From the NCBI RefSeq assembly GCF_024802625.1, contig NZ_CP103371.1:620001-684000 (forward strand): a stretch of 64,000 nt of DNA, read 5' to 3'. This document shows, piece after piece, positions 7,279 to 17,728 of the stretch. A model generated the notes under the pieces. It was given only the letters and a program-made list of their open reading frames with translations, was not told where the DNA came from and ran no database searches. Source of the DNA: Massilia sp. H6. Its GTDB lineage: Bacteria; Pseudomonadota; Gammaproteobacteria; Burkholderiales; Burkholderiaceae_D. The stretch's first letter is position 1. Each line of letters opens with the position of its first letter. Both the position numbers and the translations under genes were made by a program.

Positions 7279-7935
7279 ATGAGCCTGGGCCTTCTCGGTC
7301 GCAAGGTTGGCATGATGCGCATCTTCACGGATGACGGGGATTCGATCCCAGTTACCGTGCTCGACGTGTCGAACAACCGTGTTGCGCAAGTCAAAACTCC
7401 TGAAACTGACGGTTATACCGCTGTTCAGGTCGTATTCGGTCAACGTCGCGCTTCCCGCGTGATCAAAGCCGCTGCTGGTCACTTCGCCAAAGCTGGCGTC
7501 GAAGCTGGCACGATGCTGAAGGAATTCCGCATCGATTCCGCACAAGCCGCTGAACTCAAAGCCGGCGACACCATTGATACTTCGATGTTCGAAGTGGGCC
7601 AGAAAATCGACGTGCAAGGCACCTCGATCGGTAAGGGCTACGCCGGTACCATCAAGCGTCACAACTTCGCCTCGGGTCGCGCTACCCACGGTAACTCGCG
7701 TTCGCACAACGTTCCTGGCTCGATCGGTATGGCCCAGGATCCAGGTCGCGTGTTCCCAGGCAAGCGCATGACCGGTCACATGGGCGACGTCACCGTCACC
7801 ACCCAGAACCTGGAAGTCGCCCGCATCGACGCTGAGCGTCAACTGCTGCTGGTCAAAGGTGCCGTTCCTGGCGCCAAGAACGGCCAAGTGGTTGTCAAGC
7901 CGGCTGTCAAAACCAAAGCCAAGAAAGGAGCTTAA
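7279..7935 (+). CDS. rplC: 50S ribosomal protein L3
   Basis: The protein has 218 residues, starting [20 protein letters not shown] behind GGAGAAAAA. L3 is an early 50S assembly protein that contacts the 3' region of 23S rRNA near the peptidyl-transferase centre. The long internal extension with [17 protein letters not shown] and [16 protein letters not shown] is diagnostic. It is the first gene of the ribosomal cluster, where rpsJ is usual, and rplD follows after 2 nt. Confidence 0.97.
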   Translation: MSLGLLGRKVGMMRIFTDDGDSIPVTVLDVSNNRVAQVKTPETDGYTAVQVVFGQRRASRVIKAAAGHFAKAGVEAGTMLKEFRIDSAQAAELKAGDTIDTSMFEVGQKIDVQGTSIGKGYAGTIKRHNFASGRATHGNSRSHNVPGSIGMAQDPGRVFPGKRMTGHMGDVTVTTQNLEVARIDAERQLLLVKGAVPGAKNGQVVVKPAVKTKAKKGA

Positions 7936-7937
7936 TT

Positions 7938-8558
7938 ATGGAACTTCAGCTCCTGAATGAGCAAGGTCAAGCTGGCACCGCTGTCGCTGCTGCCGATACC
8001 GTGTTCGGTCGCGAATACAACGAAGCCCTGATTCACCAGGTCGTGGTCGCCTACGCTGCTAACGCACGTAGCGGTAACCGCAAGCAAAAAGACCGTGAAG
8101 AAGTGCACCACACCACGAAGAAGCCATGGCGCCAAAAAGGTACCGGCCGCGCTCGTGCTGGTATGTCGTCGTCGCCACTGTGGCGCGGCGGTGGTCGTAT
8201 CTTCCCGAACTCGCCTGACGAGAACTTCACCCACAAAGTCAACAAGAAGATGTTCCGCGCAGGTATCTGCTCGATCTTCTCGCAGCTGGCGCGTGAAGGC
8301 CGTCTGGTCGTTATCGAAAACCTGTCGATCGACGCGCCAAAGACCAAGCTGCTGCAGCAAAAGCTGGTGGGAATGGGCCTCGAATCGGTCCTGGTGATCA
8401 CCGACACCATCGACGAAAACCTGCTGCTCGCCTCGCGCAACCTGCCACACGTGCTGGTCGTGGAGCCGAAGGCAGCCGATCCGATGTCGCTGGTGTTCTA
8501 CAAAAAAGTCCTGGTCACCAAAGCTGCACTGGCCAAGATCGAGGAGATGTACGCATGA
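7938..8558 (+). CDS. rplD: 50S ribosomal protein L4
   Basis: The protein has 206 residues. L4 lines the peptide exit tunnel. The conserved basic loop [20 protein letters not shown], which reaches the tunnel, and the following [16 protein letters not shown] are present. In E. coli L4 also represses its own operon through the mRNA leader; no equivalent leader structure was recognised here. The stop overlaps the rplW start (ATGA). Confidence 0.97.
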   Translation: MELQLLNEQGQAGTAVAAADTVFGREYNEALIHQVVVAYAANARSGNRKQKDREEVHHTTKKPWRQKGTGRARAGMSSSPLWRGGGRIFPNSPDENFTHKVNKKMFRAGICSIFSQLAREGRLVVIENLSIDAPKTKLLQQKLVGMGLESVLVITDTIDENLLLASRNLPHVLVVEPKAADPMSLVFYKKVLVTKAALAKIEEMYA

Positions 8559-8872
8559 GCGCCGCAATCAAATTCAGCGAAGAGCGCCTGATGAAGGTGC
8601 TGCTGGCTCCGGTCATTTCCGAAAAGGCGACGTTTGTCGCTGAAAAGAACGAACAGATCGTGTTCAAGGTTCTGCCGGATGCGACCAAGCCAGAAATCAA
8701 GGCTGCCGTCGAGCTGCTGTTCAAGGTCGAAGTGGAATCGGTGCAAACCGCAAACCGCGAAGGCAAGCAGAAGCGTTCGGGCCGTTTCACCGGTCGCCGC
8801 AACCACACCAAGCGCGCTTTCGTGGCCCTCAAGCCGGGTCAGGAAATCAATTTTGTCGAGGAGGCTAAATAA
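8555..8872 (+). CDS. rplW: 50S ribosomal protein L23
   Basis: The protein has 105 residues with the family core [14 protein letters not shown] and [21 protein letters not shown]23 sits at the tunnel exit and is the docking site for trigger factor and SRP. About 12 residues precede the usual start (an in-frame ATG at 8591), but ATG 8555 overlaps the rplD stop and is preferred. The stop overlaps the rplB start. Confidence 0.95.
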   Translation: MSAAIKFSEERLMKVLLAPVISEKATFVAEKNEQIVFKVLPDATKPEIKAAVELLFKVEVESVQTANREGKQKRSGRFTGRRNHTKRAFVALKPGQEINFVEEAK

Positions 8873-9702
8873 TGGCACTCGTTAAGATGAAGCCAACCTC
8901 CCCAGGCCGTCGCGGCATGGTGAAAGTTGTGTCGGAAGGCCTGTACAAAGGTCGCCCGTTCGCAGCCCTGGTTGAAAAGAAATCGAAAACTGCCGGCCGT
9001 AACAACAACGGCCACATCACTACCCGTCACATGGGTGGTGGTCACAAGCAACACTACCGTATGGTGGACTTCAAGCGCAACGACAAGGACGGTATTCCGG
9101 CCAAGGTCGAGCGTATTGAATACGACCCGAACCGTACCGCGCACATTGCTCTGCTGTGCTACGCGGATGGTCATCGTGCGTACATCATCGCCACCAAAGG
9201 CATGGCTGTGGGCGATGCCGTCATGAACGGCTCGGAAGCGCCGATCAAGTCGGGCAACTGCCTGCCGATCCGCAACATTCCGGTCGGCACCATCATGAAC
9301 TGCGTCGAAATGCTGCCAGGTAAGGGTGCCCAGATGGCCCGTACCGCCGGCGCCGGCGTCGTGCTGATGGCTCGCGAAGGCACCTACGCCCAGGTTCGCC
9401 TGCGCTCGGGTGAAGTTCGCCGCGTGCACATCGAGTGCCGCGCTACCGTTGGCGAAGTCGGCAATGCCGAACACAGCCTGCGCAAGATCGGTAAGGCTGG
9501 CGCGATGCGCTGGCGCGGTGTTCGTCCTACCGTTCGCGGTGTGGTCATGAACCCGGTCGATCACCCGCACGGTGGTGGTGAAGGTAAAACCGCAGCTGGT
9601 CGTCATCCAGTGTCGCCTTGGGGCCAACAGACGAAGGGCAAGAAGACGCGTTCGAACAAGCGTACTTCGTCGATGATCGTTTCGCGCCGCGGCAAGAAAT
9701 AA
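8872..9702 (+). CDS. rplB: 50S ribosomal protein L2
   Basis: The protein has 276 residues. L2 is an essential subunit-association protein near the peptidyl-transferase centre. The invariant [18 protein letters not shown] region with its conserved histidine and the N-terminal [16 protein letters not shown] are seen. It starts on the last base of the rplW stop codon. The length is normal. Confidence 0.97.
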   Translation: MALVKMKPTSPGRRGMVKVVSEGLYKGRPFAALVEKKSKTAGRNNNGHITTRHMGGGHKQHYRMVDFKRNDKDGIPAKVERIEYDPNRTAHIALLCYADGHRAYIIATKGMAVGDAVMNGSEAPIKSGNCLPIRNIPVGTIMNCVEMLPGKGAQMARTAGAGVVLMAREGTYAQVRLRSGEVRRVHIECRATVGEVGNAEHSLRKIGKAGAMRWRGVRPTVRGVVMNPVDHPHGGGEGKTAAGRHPVSPWGQQTKGKKTRSNKRTSSMIVSRRGKK

Positions 9703-9712
9703 GGGATAACAC

Positions 9713-9988
9713 ATGACTCGTTCATTGAAAAAAGGGCCGTTCGTTGACGCCCACCTGGTGAAAAAAGTCGAAGCCGCGCAAGCGAACAAAGACAAAAAGC
9801 CGGTAAAAACCTGGTCGCGCCGCTCGACGATCACGCCTGACTTCATCGGTCTGACGATCGCTGTGCACAACGGCAAGCTGCACGTGCCTGTGTACGTGTC
9901 GGAGAACATGGTCGGCCACAAGCTCGGCGAATTCGCGCTGACCCGTACGTTCAAGGGCCACGCCGCTGACAAGAAGGCGAAAAAATAA
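9713..9988 (+). CDS. rpsS: 30S ribosomal protein S19
   Basis: The protein has 91 residues, beginning [15 protein letters not shown], the S19 signature, and containing [21 protein letters not shown]19 binds 16S rRNA in the 30S head with S13. The start follows GGGATAACAC. Its stop overlaps the rplV start by one base. Confidence 0.97.
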   Translation: MTRSLKKGPFVDAHLVKKVEAAQANKDKKPVKTWSRRSTITPDFIGLTIAVHNGKLHVPVYVSENMVGHKLGEFALTRTFKGHAADKKAKK

Positions 9989-10317
9989 TGGAAACTAAAG
10001 CAATCCTCAAAGGCGTGCGCCTGTCGGAACAAAAGGGCCGCCTCGTTGCGGACCTGATCCGCGGCAAGAAAGTTGACGCAGCACTCAACATTCTGCAGTT
10101 CAGCCCGAAGAAGGGCGCGACCATCATCAAGAAGGTTCTCGAGTCGGCAATCGCCAACGCGGAACACAACGATGGCGCCGACATCGACGAGCTCAAAGTC
10201 GTGCAGATCTATGTTGAAAAGGGCCCGATCCTCAAGCGCTTTACGGCTCGCGCCAAAGGCCGCGGTGATCGCATTTCGAAACAATCCTGTCACATTTACG
10301 TGACTGTCGGTAACTAA
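9988..10317 (+). CDS. rplV: 50S ribosomal protein L22
   Basis: The protein has 109 residues ([20 protein letters not shown]). L22 binds all six 23S domains, and its beta-hairpin (here [19 protein letters not shown]) lines the exit tunnel opposite L4. It has the usual length and place between rpsS and rpsC. Confidence 0.97.
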   Translation: METKAILKGVRLSEQKGRLVADLIRGKKVDAALNILQFSPKKGATIIKKVLESAIANAEHNDGADIDELKVVQIYVEKGPILKRFTARAKGRGDRISKQSCHIYVTVGN

Positions 10318-10328
10318 GGGGTCATACG

Positions 10329-11159
10329 ATGGGTCAGAAAATCCACCCAACCGGCTTCCGCCTGGCGGTCACCCGTAATTGGGCATCGCGTTGGTACGCT
10401 GGCAACGGCAACTTCGCCGACATGCTGCAGGAAGACTTGGCTGCACGCGCCTTCCTGAAAAAGAAGCTGAAAAACGCTTCGGTCGGCCGCATCGTCATCG
10501 AGCGTCCTGCCAAGAATGCACGCTTCACCATTTACTCGTCGCGCCCAGGTGTCGTGATCGGTAAAAAAGGCGAAGACATCGAAGTGCTCAAGACTTCGCT
10601 GGCAAAGATCATGGGCGTGCCTGTGCACGTCAATATCGAAGAGATCCGCAAGCCTGAGATCGACGCGCAACTGATCGCCGATTCGATTTCGCAGCAGCTC
10701 GAAAAGCGCATCATGTTCCGCCGCGCGATGAAGCGTGCCATGCAAAACGCCATGCGTCTGGGTGCCGTCGGCATCAAGATCATGTCGTCGGGCCGCCTCA
10801 ACGGCATCGAAATCGCACGTACCGAATGGTACCGCGAAGGCCGTGTGCCTCTGCACACCCTGCGCGCCGATATCGACTACGGCACCAGCGAAGCATCGAC
10901 CACCTACGGCATCATTGGCGTCAAGGTCTGGGTCTACAAGGGCGACCGTTCGGTCACCGGCGAAGCCCCAGTCATCGACACCCCGCCGGACGAGAAGAAG
11001 CCACGCGGTCCACGTCGTGACGATGGCAAGCCATCGCGCGGCCCACGTCCGGCCGGTGGTGCCCGTCCAGCAACTGCAGCGCCAGTCGTGCGCGCTCGTC
11101 CAGCCGTCAAGCTGCCGACGCCAGCCGCCGCTGAGCCAGCTGAGAAAGCAGGAGAATAA
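10329..11159 (+). CDS. rpsC: 30S ribosomal protein S3 with long C-terminal extension
   Basis: The protein has 276 residues, longer than the roughly 230 of E. coli S3. The N-terminal [18 protein letters not shown], the KH domain with [15 protein letters not shown], and the C-terminal core [13 protein letters not shown] are standard. The extra tail of about 55 residues (from [14 protein letters not shown]) is rich in Pro, Ala and Arg and looks disordered. S3 forms the mRNA entry channel with S4 and S5. The tail could be a lineage trait. Confidence 0.96.
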   Translation: MGQKIHPTGFRLAVTRNWASRWYAGNGNFADMLQEDLAARAFLKKKLKNASVGRIVIERPAKNARFTIYSSRPGVVIGKKGEDIEVLKTSLAKIMGVPVHVNIEEIRKPEIDAQLIADSISQQLEKRIMFRRAMKRAMQNAMRLGAVGIKIMSSGRLNGIEIARTEWYREGRVPLHTLRADIDYGTSEASTTYGIIGVKVWVYKGDRSVTGEAPVIDTPPDEKKPRGPRRDDGKPSRGPRPAGGARPATAAPVVRARPAVKLPTPAAAEPAEKAGE

Positions 11160-11161
11160 GC

Positions 11162-11581
11162 ATGCTGCAACCATCGCGCAGGAAGTATCGTAAAGAGCAG
11201 AAAGGCCGTAACACCGGCATTTCGCACACCCGCGGCACCGCGGTCTCGTTCGGTGAATTCGGTCTGAAGGCAGTTGCCCGCGGCCGTATCACTGCACGTC
11301 AGATCGAAGCGGCACGTCGTGCCATGACCCGTCACATCAAGCGTGGCGGTCGTATCTGGATCCGTATCTTCCCGGACAAGCCGATTTCGAACAAGCCGGC
11401 CGAAGTCCGTATGGGTAACGGTAAGGGTAATCCAGAATACTACGTCGCTGAAATCCAGCCAGGCAAAGTCCTGTACGAGATGGATGGCGTCGCTGAAGAA
11501 CTGGCACGCGAAGCGTTCCGCCTGGCCGCTGCCAAACTGCCACTGGCTACCACCTTCGTGGTGCGCCAGGTCGGCCAATAA
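11162..11581 (+). CDS. rplP: 50S ribosomal protein L16
   Basis: The protein has 139 residues ([19 protein letters not shown]). L16 helps position the A-site tRNA. The segments [20 protein letters not shown] and [19 protein letters not shown] are diagnostic. It follows rpsC after 2 nt. Confidence 0.97.
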   Translation: MLQPSRRKYRKEQKGRNTGISHTRGTAVSFGEFGLKAVARGRITARQIEAARRAMTRHIKRGGRIWIRIFPDKPISNKPAEVRMGNGKGNPEYYVAEIQPGKVLYEMDGVAEELAREAFRLAAAKLPLATTFVVRQVGQ

Positions 11582-11593
11582 AAGGAGTTGAAT

Positions 11594-11785
11594 ATGAAAG
11601 CATCGGAACTCCTCGGCAAGGACCAGGAAGCCCTGCAAAAGGAGCTGAATGAGCTGCTCAAGGCCCAGTTCGGCCTGCGCATGCAAATCGCTACCCAACA
11701 GCTGGGTAACACTTCGCAGCTCAAGAAAGTACGTCGCGACATCGCACGTGTGAAGACCGTGATGAACCAGAAGGAAGCCAAATGA
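11594..11785 (+). CDS. rpmC: 50S ribosomal protein L29
   Basis: The protein has 63 residues from ATG 11594 ([18 protein letters not shown]), with AAGGAG 6 nt upstream; a TTG at 11588 lies inside the ribosome-site spacer and is not used. L29 is a two-helix protein at the tunnel exit next to L23. Its stop overlaps the rpsQ start (ATGA). Confidence 0.95.
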   Translation: MKASELLGKDQEALQKELNELLKAQFGLRMQIATQQLGNTSQLKKVRRDIARVKTVMNQKEAK

Positions 11786-12054
11786 ACGACACCACTAAAA
11801 CGGCGCTGAAGCGTACGCTGGTCGGCAAAGTCGTGTCCGACAAAATGGACAAGACGGTGACCGTACTGATCGAGCGTCACGTGAAGCACCCGCTGTACGG
11901 CAAGATCATCGTGCGCTCGAACAAGTATCACGCGCACGACGAGACTAACGAGGTCAAAGCCGGTGACACGGTCGAGATCACGGAAGGTCGTCCGATCTCG
12001 AAGACGAAAGCGTGGACGGTGACTCGCGTTGTGCAACAAGCACAAGTCATCTAA
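11782..12054 (+). CDS. rpsQ: 30S ribosomal protein S17
   Basis: The protein has 90 residues. The OB-fold core [20 protein letters not shown] and [17 protein letters not shown] are typical. S17 is a primary 16S rRNA binder needed for early 30S assembly. It is the last gene before a 234-nt gap, so it ends the S10-type block. Confidence 0.96.
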   Translation: MNDTTKTALKRTLVGKVVSDKMDKTVTVLIERHVKHPLYGKIIVRSNKYHAHDETNEVKAGDTVEITEGRPISKTKAWTVTRVVQQAQVI

Positions 12055-12288
12055 GCCTTAAAATTTGTCTTGCGTGGCCCGCTGGTATCTGGGATACTAG
12101 CGGGCTTCGTTCATGTGTTGCCGCAGTTTGTCCCCCTCGGTAAAGCGGCCTGTGTAGCGAAAGTTATTTGGAAAGTCCATCACCCAAACATAGTGCTCCA
12201 GCAGGGGCGGTATGGCGGGACCAAGACTGACCGCAGGCCTACGGTTCGCCGTGGGGTTTCTTCGGCTTAAGTTGGGAAAGAAAATACT
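12055..12288 (+). promoter_or_regulatory. Intercistronic region between S10-type and spc-type blocks, with hairpin
   Basis: No gene was found in these 234 nt. A 12-bp hairpin lies at 12077-12105: GCCCGCTGGTAT pairs with ATACTAGCGGGC with one G-T pair and the loop CTGGG. There is no T-run, so it may be an attenuator or mRNA stabiliser. A weak promoter-like pair occurs near 12167-12194 (TTTGGA/CATAGT), which could start the spc block. Confidence 0.5.
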
Positions 12289-12657
12289 ATGATTCAAACC
12301 GAAAGCCGGCTCGAAGTGGCCGACAACACCGGTGCCAAGGAAGTTCTGTGCATCAAGGTGTTGGGCGGTTCCAAGCGCCGTTATGCGAGCATTGGCGACG
12401 TGATCAAAGTAACCGTCAAGGTTGCTGCGCCACGTGGTCGTGTCAAAAAAGGTGAAATTTACAACGCCGTGGTTGTGCGTACCGCCAAAGGTGTGCGCCG
12501 CCAGGATGGTTCCCTGGTCAAGTTCGATGGCAACGCCGCCGTCCTGCTGAACGCCAAGCTGGAGCCGATCGGTACCCGTATCTTCGGACCAGTGACCCGC
12601 GAACTGCGCACTGAAAAGTTCATGAAGATCGTGTCCCTGGCACCTGAAGTTCTGTAA
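12289..12657 (+). CDS. rplN: 50S ribosomal protein L14
   Basis: The protein has 122 residues beginning [19 protein letters not shown], with [19 protein letters not shown]14 forms an intersubunit bridge and is the anti-association target of RsfS. It opens the spc-type block after a long gap, as expected for an operon head. Confidence 0.97.
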   Translation: MIQTESRLEVADNTGAKEVLCIKVLGGSKRRYASIGDVIKVTVKVAAPRGRVKKGEIYNAVVVRTAKGVRRQDGSLVKFDGNAAVLLNAKLEPIGTRIFGPVTRELRTEKFMKIVSLAPEVL

Positions 12658-12666
12658 GGATACGAC

Positions 12667-12981
12667 ATGGATAAGATTCGTAAAAACGACGAAGTCATCG
12701 TTCTGGCCGGTAAAGACAAGGGCAAGCGCGGTGTCGTTCAGAAGCGTGTAGACGCTGAACACGTCATCGTCGAAGGCGTCAACGTCGCTAAAAAAGCGAC
12801 CAAGCCTAACCCGATGACCGGTGTTACTGGTGGTATCGTCGACAAGACTATGCCGATTCACGTGTCGAACGTCGCGCTGTTCAATGCGGCGACCGGCAAG
12901 GCAGATCGCGTTGGCTTCAAAGACCAGGACGGCAAAAAAGTCCGCGTCTTCAAGTCGAGCGGTGAAGTAGTGAAGGGGTAA
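12667..12981 (+). CDS. rplX: 50S ribosomal protein L24
   Basis: The protein has 104 residues. The KOW motif region [19 protein letters not shown] is clear, followed by [15 protein letters not shown]24 is one of the two assembly initiators of the 50S subunit. It has normal spacing within the spc block. Confidence 0.96.
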   Translation: MDKIRKNDEVIVLAGKDKGKRGVVQKRVDAEHVIVEGVNVAKKATKPNPMTGVTGGIVDKTMPIHVSNVALFNAATGKADRVGFKDQDGKKVRVFKSSGEVVKG

Positions 12982-12987
12982 GAATAA

Positions 12988-13527
12988 ATGGCCCGTCTCC
13001 AAGATATTTACAAAGAAAAAGTCGTCGCTGACCTGACCGAGAAATTCGGCTACAAGTCGGTGATGGAAGTGCCGCGCCTGACCAAGATCACCCTGAACAT
13101 GGGTGTCGGTGAAGCGATCGCTGACAAGAAAGTGCTCGAGCACGCAACTGGCGACCTGACCAAGATCGCCGGCCAGAAGCCAGTGACCACCAAGTCGCGT
13201 AAGGCAATCGCAGGTTTCAAGATCCGCGAAGGCTACCCGATCGGTACCATGGTGACCCTGCGCGGCGCACGCATGTACGAATTCCTGGATCGCTTCATCA
13301 CCGTGGCCCTGCCGCGCGTGCGTGACTTCCGTGGTGTGAACGGCAAGTCGTTTGACGGCCGTGGCAATTACAACATCGGCGTCAAAGAGCAGATCATCTT
13401 CCCGGAAATCGATTACGACAAGATCGACGCTCTGCGTGGCATGAACATCTCGATCACGACCACCGCTAAGACCGACGAAGAAGCCAAAGCGCTGCTCGCC
13501 GCCTTCAAATTCCCGTTCAGGAACTAA
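12988..13527 (+). CDS. rplE: 50S ribosomal protein L5
   Basis: The protein has 179 residues. L5 binds 5S rRNA in the central protuberance. Family signatures include [33 protein letters not shown], and the C-terminal [15 protein letters not shown]. The length is normal. Confidence 0.97.
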   Translation: MARLQDIYKEKVVADLTEKFGYKSVMEVPRLTKITLNMGVGEAIADKKVLEHATGDLTKIAGQKPVTTKSRKAIAGFKIREGYPIGTMVTLRGARMYEFLDRFITVALPRVRDFRGVNGKSFDGRGNYNIGVKEQIIFPEIDYDKIDALRGMNISITTTAKTDEEAKALLAAFKFPFRN

Positions 13528-13531
13528 GAGC

Positions 13532-13837
13532 ATGGCAAAACTTGCACTGATTAACCGCGAACAGAAGCGTGCAGACCTGGTGGAGAAATTCGCCGCAAAG
13601 CGTGCAGCACTGAAAGCGATCATCAACGACCAGTCGAAGTCGGAAGAAGAGCAATACGAAGCACGCCTGAAACTGCAGGCACTGCCACGTAACTCGGCAC
13701 CGACCCGCCAGCGTAACCGCTGCGCGATCACCGGTCGTCCACGCGGCACTTTCCGTAAATTCGGTCTTGCCCGCACCAAAGTCCGTGAGTTCGCCATGAA
13801 AGGCGAAATCCCGGGTATGACCAAAGCCAGCTGGTAA
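13532..13837 (+). CDS. rpsN: 30S ribosomal protein S14, zinc-free form
   Basis: The protein has 101 residues. It is the long form without CxxC zinc pairs: only one cysteine is present, in [20 protein letters not shown], the S14 signature. S14 is a late assembly protein of the 30S head. Absence of zinc ligands means it does not need replacement under zinc limitation. Confidence 0.97.
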   Translation: MAKLALINREQKRADLVEKFAAKRAALKAIINDQSKSEEEQYEARLKLQALPRNSAPTRQRNRCAITGRPRGTFRKFGLARTKVREFAMKGEIPGMTKASW

Positions 13838-13851
13838 TAGGAGAATATGCA

Positions 13852-14247
13852 ATGAGTATGAGCGATCCTATCGCCGATATGCTGACCCGCATTCGCAACG
13901 CACAAGTTGTCCAGAAAACCACGGTCGCAATGCCGTCGTCCAAAGTCAAGGTTGCCATTGCCAACGTCCTGAAGGACGAGGGTTACATTGAAGATTTCGC
14001 CGTGTCCACCGAAGGTGGCAAGACGGAACTGAAAATCGGTTTGAAGTATTACACCGGCCGTCCGGTCATCGAGCGCATCGAGCGCGTCTCGCGTCCTGGC
14101 CTGCGCGTCTACAAGGGCAAGAACGAGATCCCAACCGTCATGAACGGCCTGGGCGTCGCTATCGTTTCGACCCCGCAAGGCGTCATGACCGACCGCAAAG
14201 CACGTGCTACCGGTGTCGGTGGTGAAGTGCTGTGCTACGTGGCTTAA
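13852..14247 (+). CDS. rpsH: 30S ribosomal protein S8
   Basis: The protein has 131 residues. [18 protein letters not shown] and the C-terminal [20 protein letters not shown] are diagnostic. S8 binds the central domain of 16S rRNA; in E. coli it also represses the spc operon by binding mRNA. No S8-site-like mRNA fold was checked here. Confidence 0.97.
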   Translation: MSMSDPIADMLTRIRNAQVVQKTTVAMPSSKVKVAIANVLKDEGYIEDFAVSTEGGKTELKIGLKYYTGRPVIERIERVSRPGLRVYKGKNEIPTVMNGLGVAIVSTPQGVMTDRKARATGVGGEVLCYVA

Positions 14248-14256
14248 GGAGTAGAC

Positions 14257-14790
14257 ATGTCTCGAGTAGCTAAGATGCCAATCGCCGTCCCTGCCGGTAC
14301 CGATATCGCGATCAACGCGTCGTCGATCACCGTCAAGGGCCCGCTGGGCACCCTGACCCAGGCCCTCACCGGCCAGGTCAATATTGAAAACAACGATGGC
14401 ACGCTGACGTTCGCCGTGGCTGACGATTCCCGTGAATCGAAAGCCATGTCCGGTACCCTGCGCGCCCTGGTCAACAACATGGTGACCGGCGTGACCAAGG
14501 GCTTCGAGAAGAAGCTCAACCTGGTCGGCGTGGGCTACAAGGCAGCAGTGCAGGGCAACGCCCTGAACCTGTCCCTGGGCTTCTCGCACCCGGTGCTGCA
14601 CGCGATGCCGGAAGGCGTCACTGCTACCACCCCGACCCCGACCGAGATCCTGATCAAGGGTATCGATCGTCAAAAGGTCGGCCAGGTTGCCGCTGAAGTG
14701 CGCGCTTACCGCTCGCCTGAGCCTTACAAGGGCAAGGGTGTCCGTTATTCGGACGAAGTGGTGAAGCTTAAAGAAACCAAGAAGAAATAA
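14257..14790 (+). CDS. rplF: 50S ribosomal protein L6
   Basis: The protein has 177 residues behind AAGGAG. It starts [16 protein letters not shown]; the double-repeat fold ends in [16 protein letters not shown], the L6 signature. L6 lies near the factor-binding site and is needed for EF-G function. Confidence 0.97.
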   Translation: MSRVAKMPIAVPAGTDIAINASSITVKGPLGTLTQALTGQVNIENNDGTLTFAVADDSRESKAMSGTLRALVNNMVTGVTKGFEKKLNLVGVGYKAAVQGNALNLSLGFSHPVLHAMPEGVTATTPTPTEILIKGIDRQKVGQVAAEVRAYRSPEPYKGKGVRYSDEVVKLKETKKK

Positions 14791-14801
14791 TCGGAGCTGA
14801 C

Positions 14802-15164
14802 ATGGACAAAAAAGAATCACGTCTGCGTCGCGGACGTCAAACTCGCATCAAGATTGCACAGCTGGGCGTGAACCGTTTGTCGGTTCACCGCACTAACCTG
14901 CATATCTATGCAAACCTGATCAGCCCGGACGCAAAGGTGCTGGTGTCGGCTTCGACGCTGGAAGCTGAAGTACGCGCTGAACTGGCTGGCAAGACTGGCG
15001 TCGGCGGCAACGCTGCCGCTGCTGCCATCGTCGGCAAGCGCGTCGCTGAAAAAGCACTGAAAGCTGGAATCACCGAAGTAGCGTTCGACCGCTCGGGTTT
15101 CCGTTACCACGGCCGTGTGAAGGCGCTGGCGGAAGCCGCGCGTGAAGCCGGTCTGAAGTTCTAA
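14802..15164 (+). CDS. rplR: 50S ribosomal protein L18
   Basis: The protein has 120 residues. A basic N-terminus ([18 protein letters not shown]) precedes the 5S-binding core, which ends [21 protein letters not shown]18 brings 5S rRNA to the large subunit with L5. It has usual length and position. Confidence 0.97.
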   Translation: MDKKESRLRRGRQTRIKIAQLGVNRLSVHRTNLHIYANLISPDAKVLVSASTLEAEVRAELAGKTGVGGNAAAAAIVGKRVAEKALKAGITEVAFDRSGFRYHGRVKALAEAAREAGLKF

Positions 15165-15176
15165 GGAAGAATCGTC

Positions 15177-15695
15177 ATGGCAAAAATGCAAGCGAAAATG
15201 CAAAGCGACAAGCCGGATGATGGCATGCGCGAAAAAATGATCGCGATCAACCGCGTGACCAAAGTGGTCAAGGGTGGTCGTATCATGGGTTTTGCAGCGC
15301 TGACCGTGGTTGGTGACGGCGATGGCCGCATCGGCATGGGTAAAGGCAAGTCGAAAGAAGTTCCAGTCGGCGTGCAAAAAGCGATGGAAGAAGCCCGCCG
15401 CAACCTGATCAAGGTGCCCCTCAAGAACGGTACGCTGCACCACACCGTTACCGGCCGCCACGGCGCCTCGAAAGTGATGATGTCGCCGGCCAAGCCGGGT
15501 ACCGGCGTCATCGCAGGTGGCGCAATGCGCGCTATCTTCGAAGTGATGGGCGTGACCGACGTGGTCGCCAAGTCGACTGGTTCGTCGAACCCGTACAACC
15601 TGGTTCGCGCCACGCTCGACGGCCTGTCGAAAATGAGCACTGCTTCCGACATCGCCGCCAAGCGCGGCAAGTCGGTTGAAGACATCCTGGGTTAA
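15177..15695 (+). CDS. rpsE: 30S ribosomal protein S5
   Basis: The protein has 172 residues. The double-stranded RNA-binding-like N-domain ([20 protein letters not shown]) and the GKSKEVP segment are clear. S5 acts in decoding fidelity and forms the mRNA entry pore with S3 and S4. rpmD follows after 11 nt. Confidence 0.97.
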   Translation: MAKMQAKMQSDKPDDGMREKMIAINRVTKVVKGGRIMGFAALTVVGDGDGRIGMGKGKSKEVPVGVQKAMEEARRNLIKVPLKNGTLHHTVTGRHGASKVMMSPAKPGTGVIAGGAMRAIFEVMGVTDVVAKSTGSSNPYNLVRATLDGLSKMSTASDIAAKRGKSVEDILG

Positions 15696-15706
15696 GGGGA
15701 ACAAAC

Positions 15707-15886
15707 ATGGCAAACACTGTCAAAGTTCAGCTCGTCAAGGGCTTGATCGGTACCCGTCAGGATCACCGTGCCACCGTGCGCGGCCTGGGTCTGCGTCGTG
15801 TCAACTCGGTCTCCGAGCTGCAGGACACCCCATCCGTGCGTGGCATGATCAACAAAGTCGCGTACCTCGTTAAAGTAGTCTCGTAA
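15707..15886 (+). CDS. rpmD: 50S ribosomal protein L30
   Basis: The protein has 59 residues, read from ATG 15707 behind [21 protein letters not shown], then [17 protein letters not shown] and ending AYLVKVVS. L30 is a small 50S protein always placed between rpsE and rplO. Its TAA stop lies inside the hairpin at 15883-15900. Confidence 0.95.
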   Translation: MANTVKVQLVKGLIGTRQDHRATVRGLGLRRVNSVSELQDTPSVRGMINKVAYLVKVVS

Positions 15887-15900
15887 GCCTTCGGGCTTAC
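15883..15900 (+). promoter_or_regulatory. UUCG-tetraloop hairpin over the rpmD stop codon
   Basis: GTAAGCC and GGCTTAC form a perfect 7-bp stem closed by TTCG, giving a C(UUCG)G loop of exceptional stability. The rpmD TAA is inside the 5' arm. No T-run follows, so it is not a terminator; an effect on mRNA decay or on rplO translation is inferred. Confidence 0.6.
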
Positions 15901-15914
15901 GTACGGAGAAATCA

Positions 15915-16346
15915 ATGGAACTCAATACCATTCAACCAGCTGACGGCGCCAAGCACTACAAGCGCCGCGTCGGTCGCGGTATCGGATCCGGCCTGGGCAA
16001 GACTGCCGGCCGTGGTCACAAGGGTCAGAAATCGCGTTCGGGCGGCTTCCACAAAGTCGGCTTCGAAGGCGGTCAGATGCCTCTGCAGCGTCGTCTGCCG
16101 AAGCGTGGCTTCAAGTCGCTCAACGCTACCTTCAAGGCGGAAGTTCGACTGTCGGACCTGAACAACCTGGCGGTCGGCGATGTCGACATCATGGTGCTCA
16201 AGCAAGCAGGCATCCTGCCAGTGCTGGCGCGCGACGTGCGTGTCATCCTGTCGGGTGAGGTCACCAAGGCGGTGAACCTCAAGGGCCTGAAGGTCTCGGC
16301 CGGCGCGAAAGCGGCGATCGAAGCAGCTGGCGGTTCGGTCGCTTAA
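15915..16346 (+). CDS. rplO: 50S ribosomal protein L15
   Basis: The protein has 143 residues. The Gly-rich basic start [20 protein letters not shown] and [17 protein letters not shown] are L15 signatures. L15 is a late-assembling 50S protein. secY follows after 28 nt. Confidence 0.97.
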   Translation: MELNTIQPADGAKHYKRRVGRGIGSGLGKTAGRGHKGQKSRSGGFHKVGFEGGQMPLQRRLPKRGFKSLNATFKAEVRLSDLNNLAVGDVDIMVLKQAGILPVLARDVRVILSGEVTKAVNLKGLKVSAGAKAAIEAAGGSVA

Positions 16347-16374
16347 TTGCGACCCAGGCTGATCGGAGCAAAAA

Positions 16375-17709
16375 TTGGCGACTAATTCACAACTTGGTAA
16401 AAGCGCTGCGTCCGGATTCCCTTGGGGCCGGCTGTGGTTTTTGCTTGGCGCGTTGGTCGTGTACCGCATCGGTGCTCACATTCCGGTCCCCGGAATTGAC
16501 CCGGTGCAGTTGGCGGCACTGTTCAAGCAGAACGAAGGCGGCATCCTGGGCATGTTCAACATGTTCTCGGGCGGCGCCTTGTCCCGCTTTACCGTGTTCG
16601 CCCTCGGCATCATGCCTTACATTTCGGCTTCGATCATCATGCAGCTCGCATCGATCGTCTCGCCGCAACTTGAGGCGCTGAAGAAAGAGGGCGAGTCCGG
16701 CCGTCGCAAGATCACCCAGTACACCCGTTACTTCACGGTGGCACTGGCCTTGTTCCAGGCGTTCGGTATCTCGGTTGCGCTCGAGTCGCAGCCTGGCCTC
16801 GTGCTCGATCCTGGCATGGCCTTCCGCTTCGTCACGGTGACGACTCTGCTGACCGGCACCATGTTCCTCATGTGGCTTGGCGAGCAGATCACCGAGCGTG
16901 GTCTTGGTAACGGTATTTCGATCATCATTTTTGCCGGTATTGCAGCAGGTCTGCCGTCGGCCCTGGGTGGCTTGTTCACCTTGGTTTCGAACGGTTCGAT
17001 CGGTAGCTTCTCCGCGATCATCATCGTGGTGCTGGTGGCAGCGGTAACGTATGCCGTCGTGTTCGTGGAACGCGGGCAGCGCAAGATTTTGGTGAATTAC
17101 GCAAAACGTCAGGTCGGCAACAAGATCTACGGTGGCCAAACCAGCCACCTGCCCTTGAAGCTGAACATGGCCGGCGTGATCCCACCGATCTTCGCTTCCT
17201 CGATCATCCTGTTCCCGGCGACGATCGTCGACTGGTTCACGCGTGGCAAGGACTCCACGAACCCGTTCATCGGGTTCCTGAAGGATCTGGCTGCGTCGAT
17301 GGGTCCAGGCGAGCCGATCCACGCGTTGCTGTATGCGGTGGCGATTGTGTTTTTCTGCTTCTTCTATACGGCGCTGGTATTTAACAGCAAGGAAACGGCG
17401 GATAACTTGAAGAAGAGCGGCGCGTTTGTCCCGGGCATTCGTCCTGGTGAGCAGACCGCACGCTATATCGACAAGATTTTGATGCGCCTGACCCTGGCCG
17501 GTGCGGTGTATATCACTCTGGTGTGTTTGGTGCCGGAATTCATGACCTCGCAGTGGAAAGTTCCTTTCTACTTCGGTGGTACGTCCCTCCTCATTGTCGT
17601 GGTGGTGACGATGGACTTCATGGCACAAGTACAGAATTACGTCATGTCGCAACAGTACGATTCACTGTTGCGCAAGGCGAACTTCAAGGGTGGTATTCCG
17701 ACACGTTAA
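16375..17709 (+). CDS. secY: Protein translocase subunit SecY (TTG start)
   Basis: The protein has 444 residues and about ten membrane helices. SecY forms the inner-membrane channel of the Sec pathway with SecE and SecG. Visible landmarks are [20 protein letters not shown], the [11 protein letters not shown] segment and the cytoplasmic loop with [13 protein letters not shown]. The start is TTG 16375 ([10 protein letters not shown]) with GGAG 6 nt upstream; no ATG fits the conserved N-terminus. TTG could limit expression relative to the ribosomal genes. Confidence 0.96.
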   Translation: MATNSQLGKSAASGFPWGRLWFLLGALVVYRIGAHIPVPGIDPVQLAALFKQNEGGILGMFNMFSGGALSRFTVFALGIMPYISASIIMQLASIVSPQLEALKKEGESGRRKITQYTRYFTVALALFQAFGISVALESQPGLVLDPGMAFRFVTVTTLLTGTMFLMWLGEQITERGLGNGISIIIFAGIAAGLPSALGGLFTLVSNGSIGSFSAIIIVVLVAAVTYAVVFVERGQRKILVNYAKRQVGNKIYGGQTSHLPLKLNMAGVIPPIFASSIILFPATIVDWFTRGKDSTNPFIGFLKDLAASMGPGEPIHALLYAVAIVFFCFFYTALVFNSKETADNLKKSGAFVPGIRPGEQTARYIDKILMRLTLAGAVYITLVCLVPEFMTSQWKVPFYFGGTSLLIVVVVTMDFMAQVQNYVMSQQYDSLLRKANFKGGIPTR

Positions 17710-17728
17710 GCGGGAAGGCATAGAGCGT

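Noticed and set aside
12097..14820. A 907-codon open frame antisense to rplN-rplF, and a similar 503-codon one at 8839-10350
   Set aside because: They mirror highly conserved ribosomal genes, have low-complexity composition and no start site context. Long antisense frames are common in this GC-rich codon usage.
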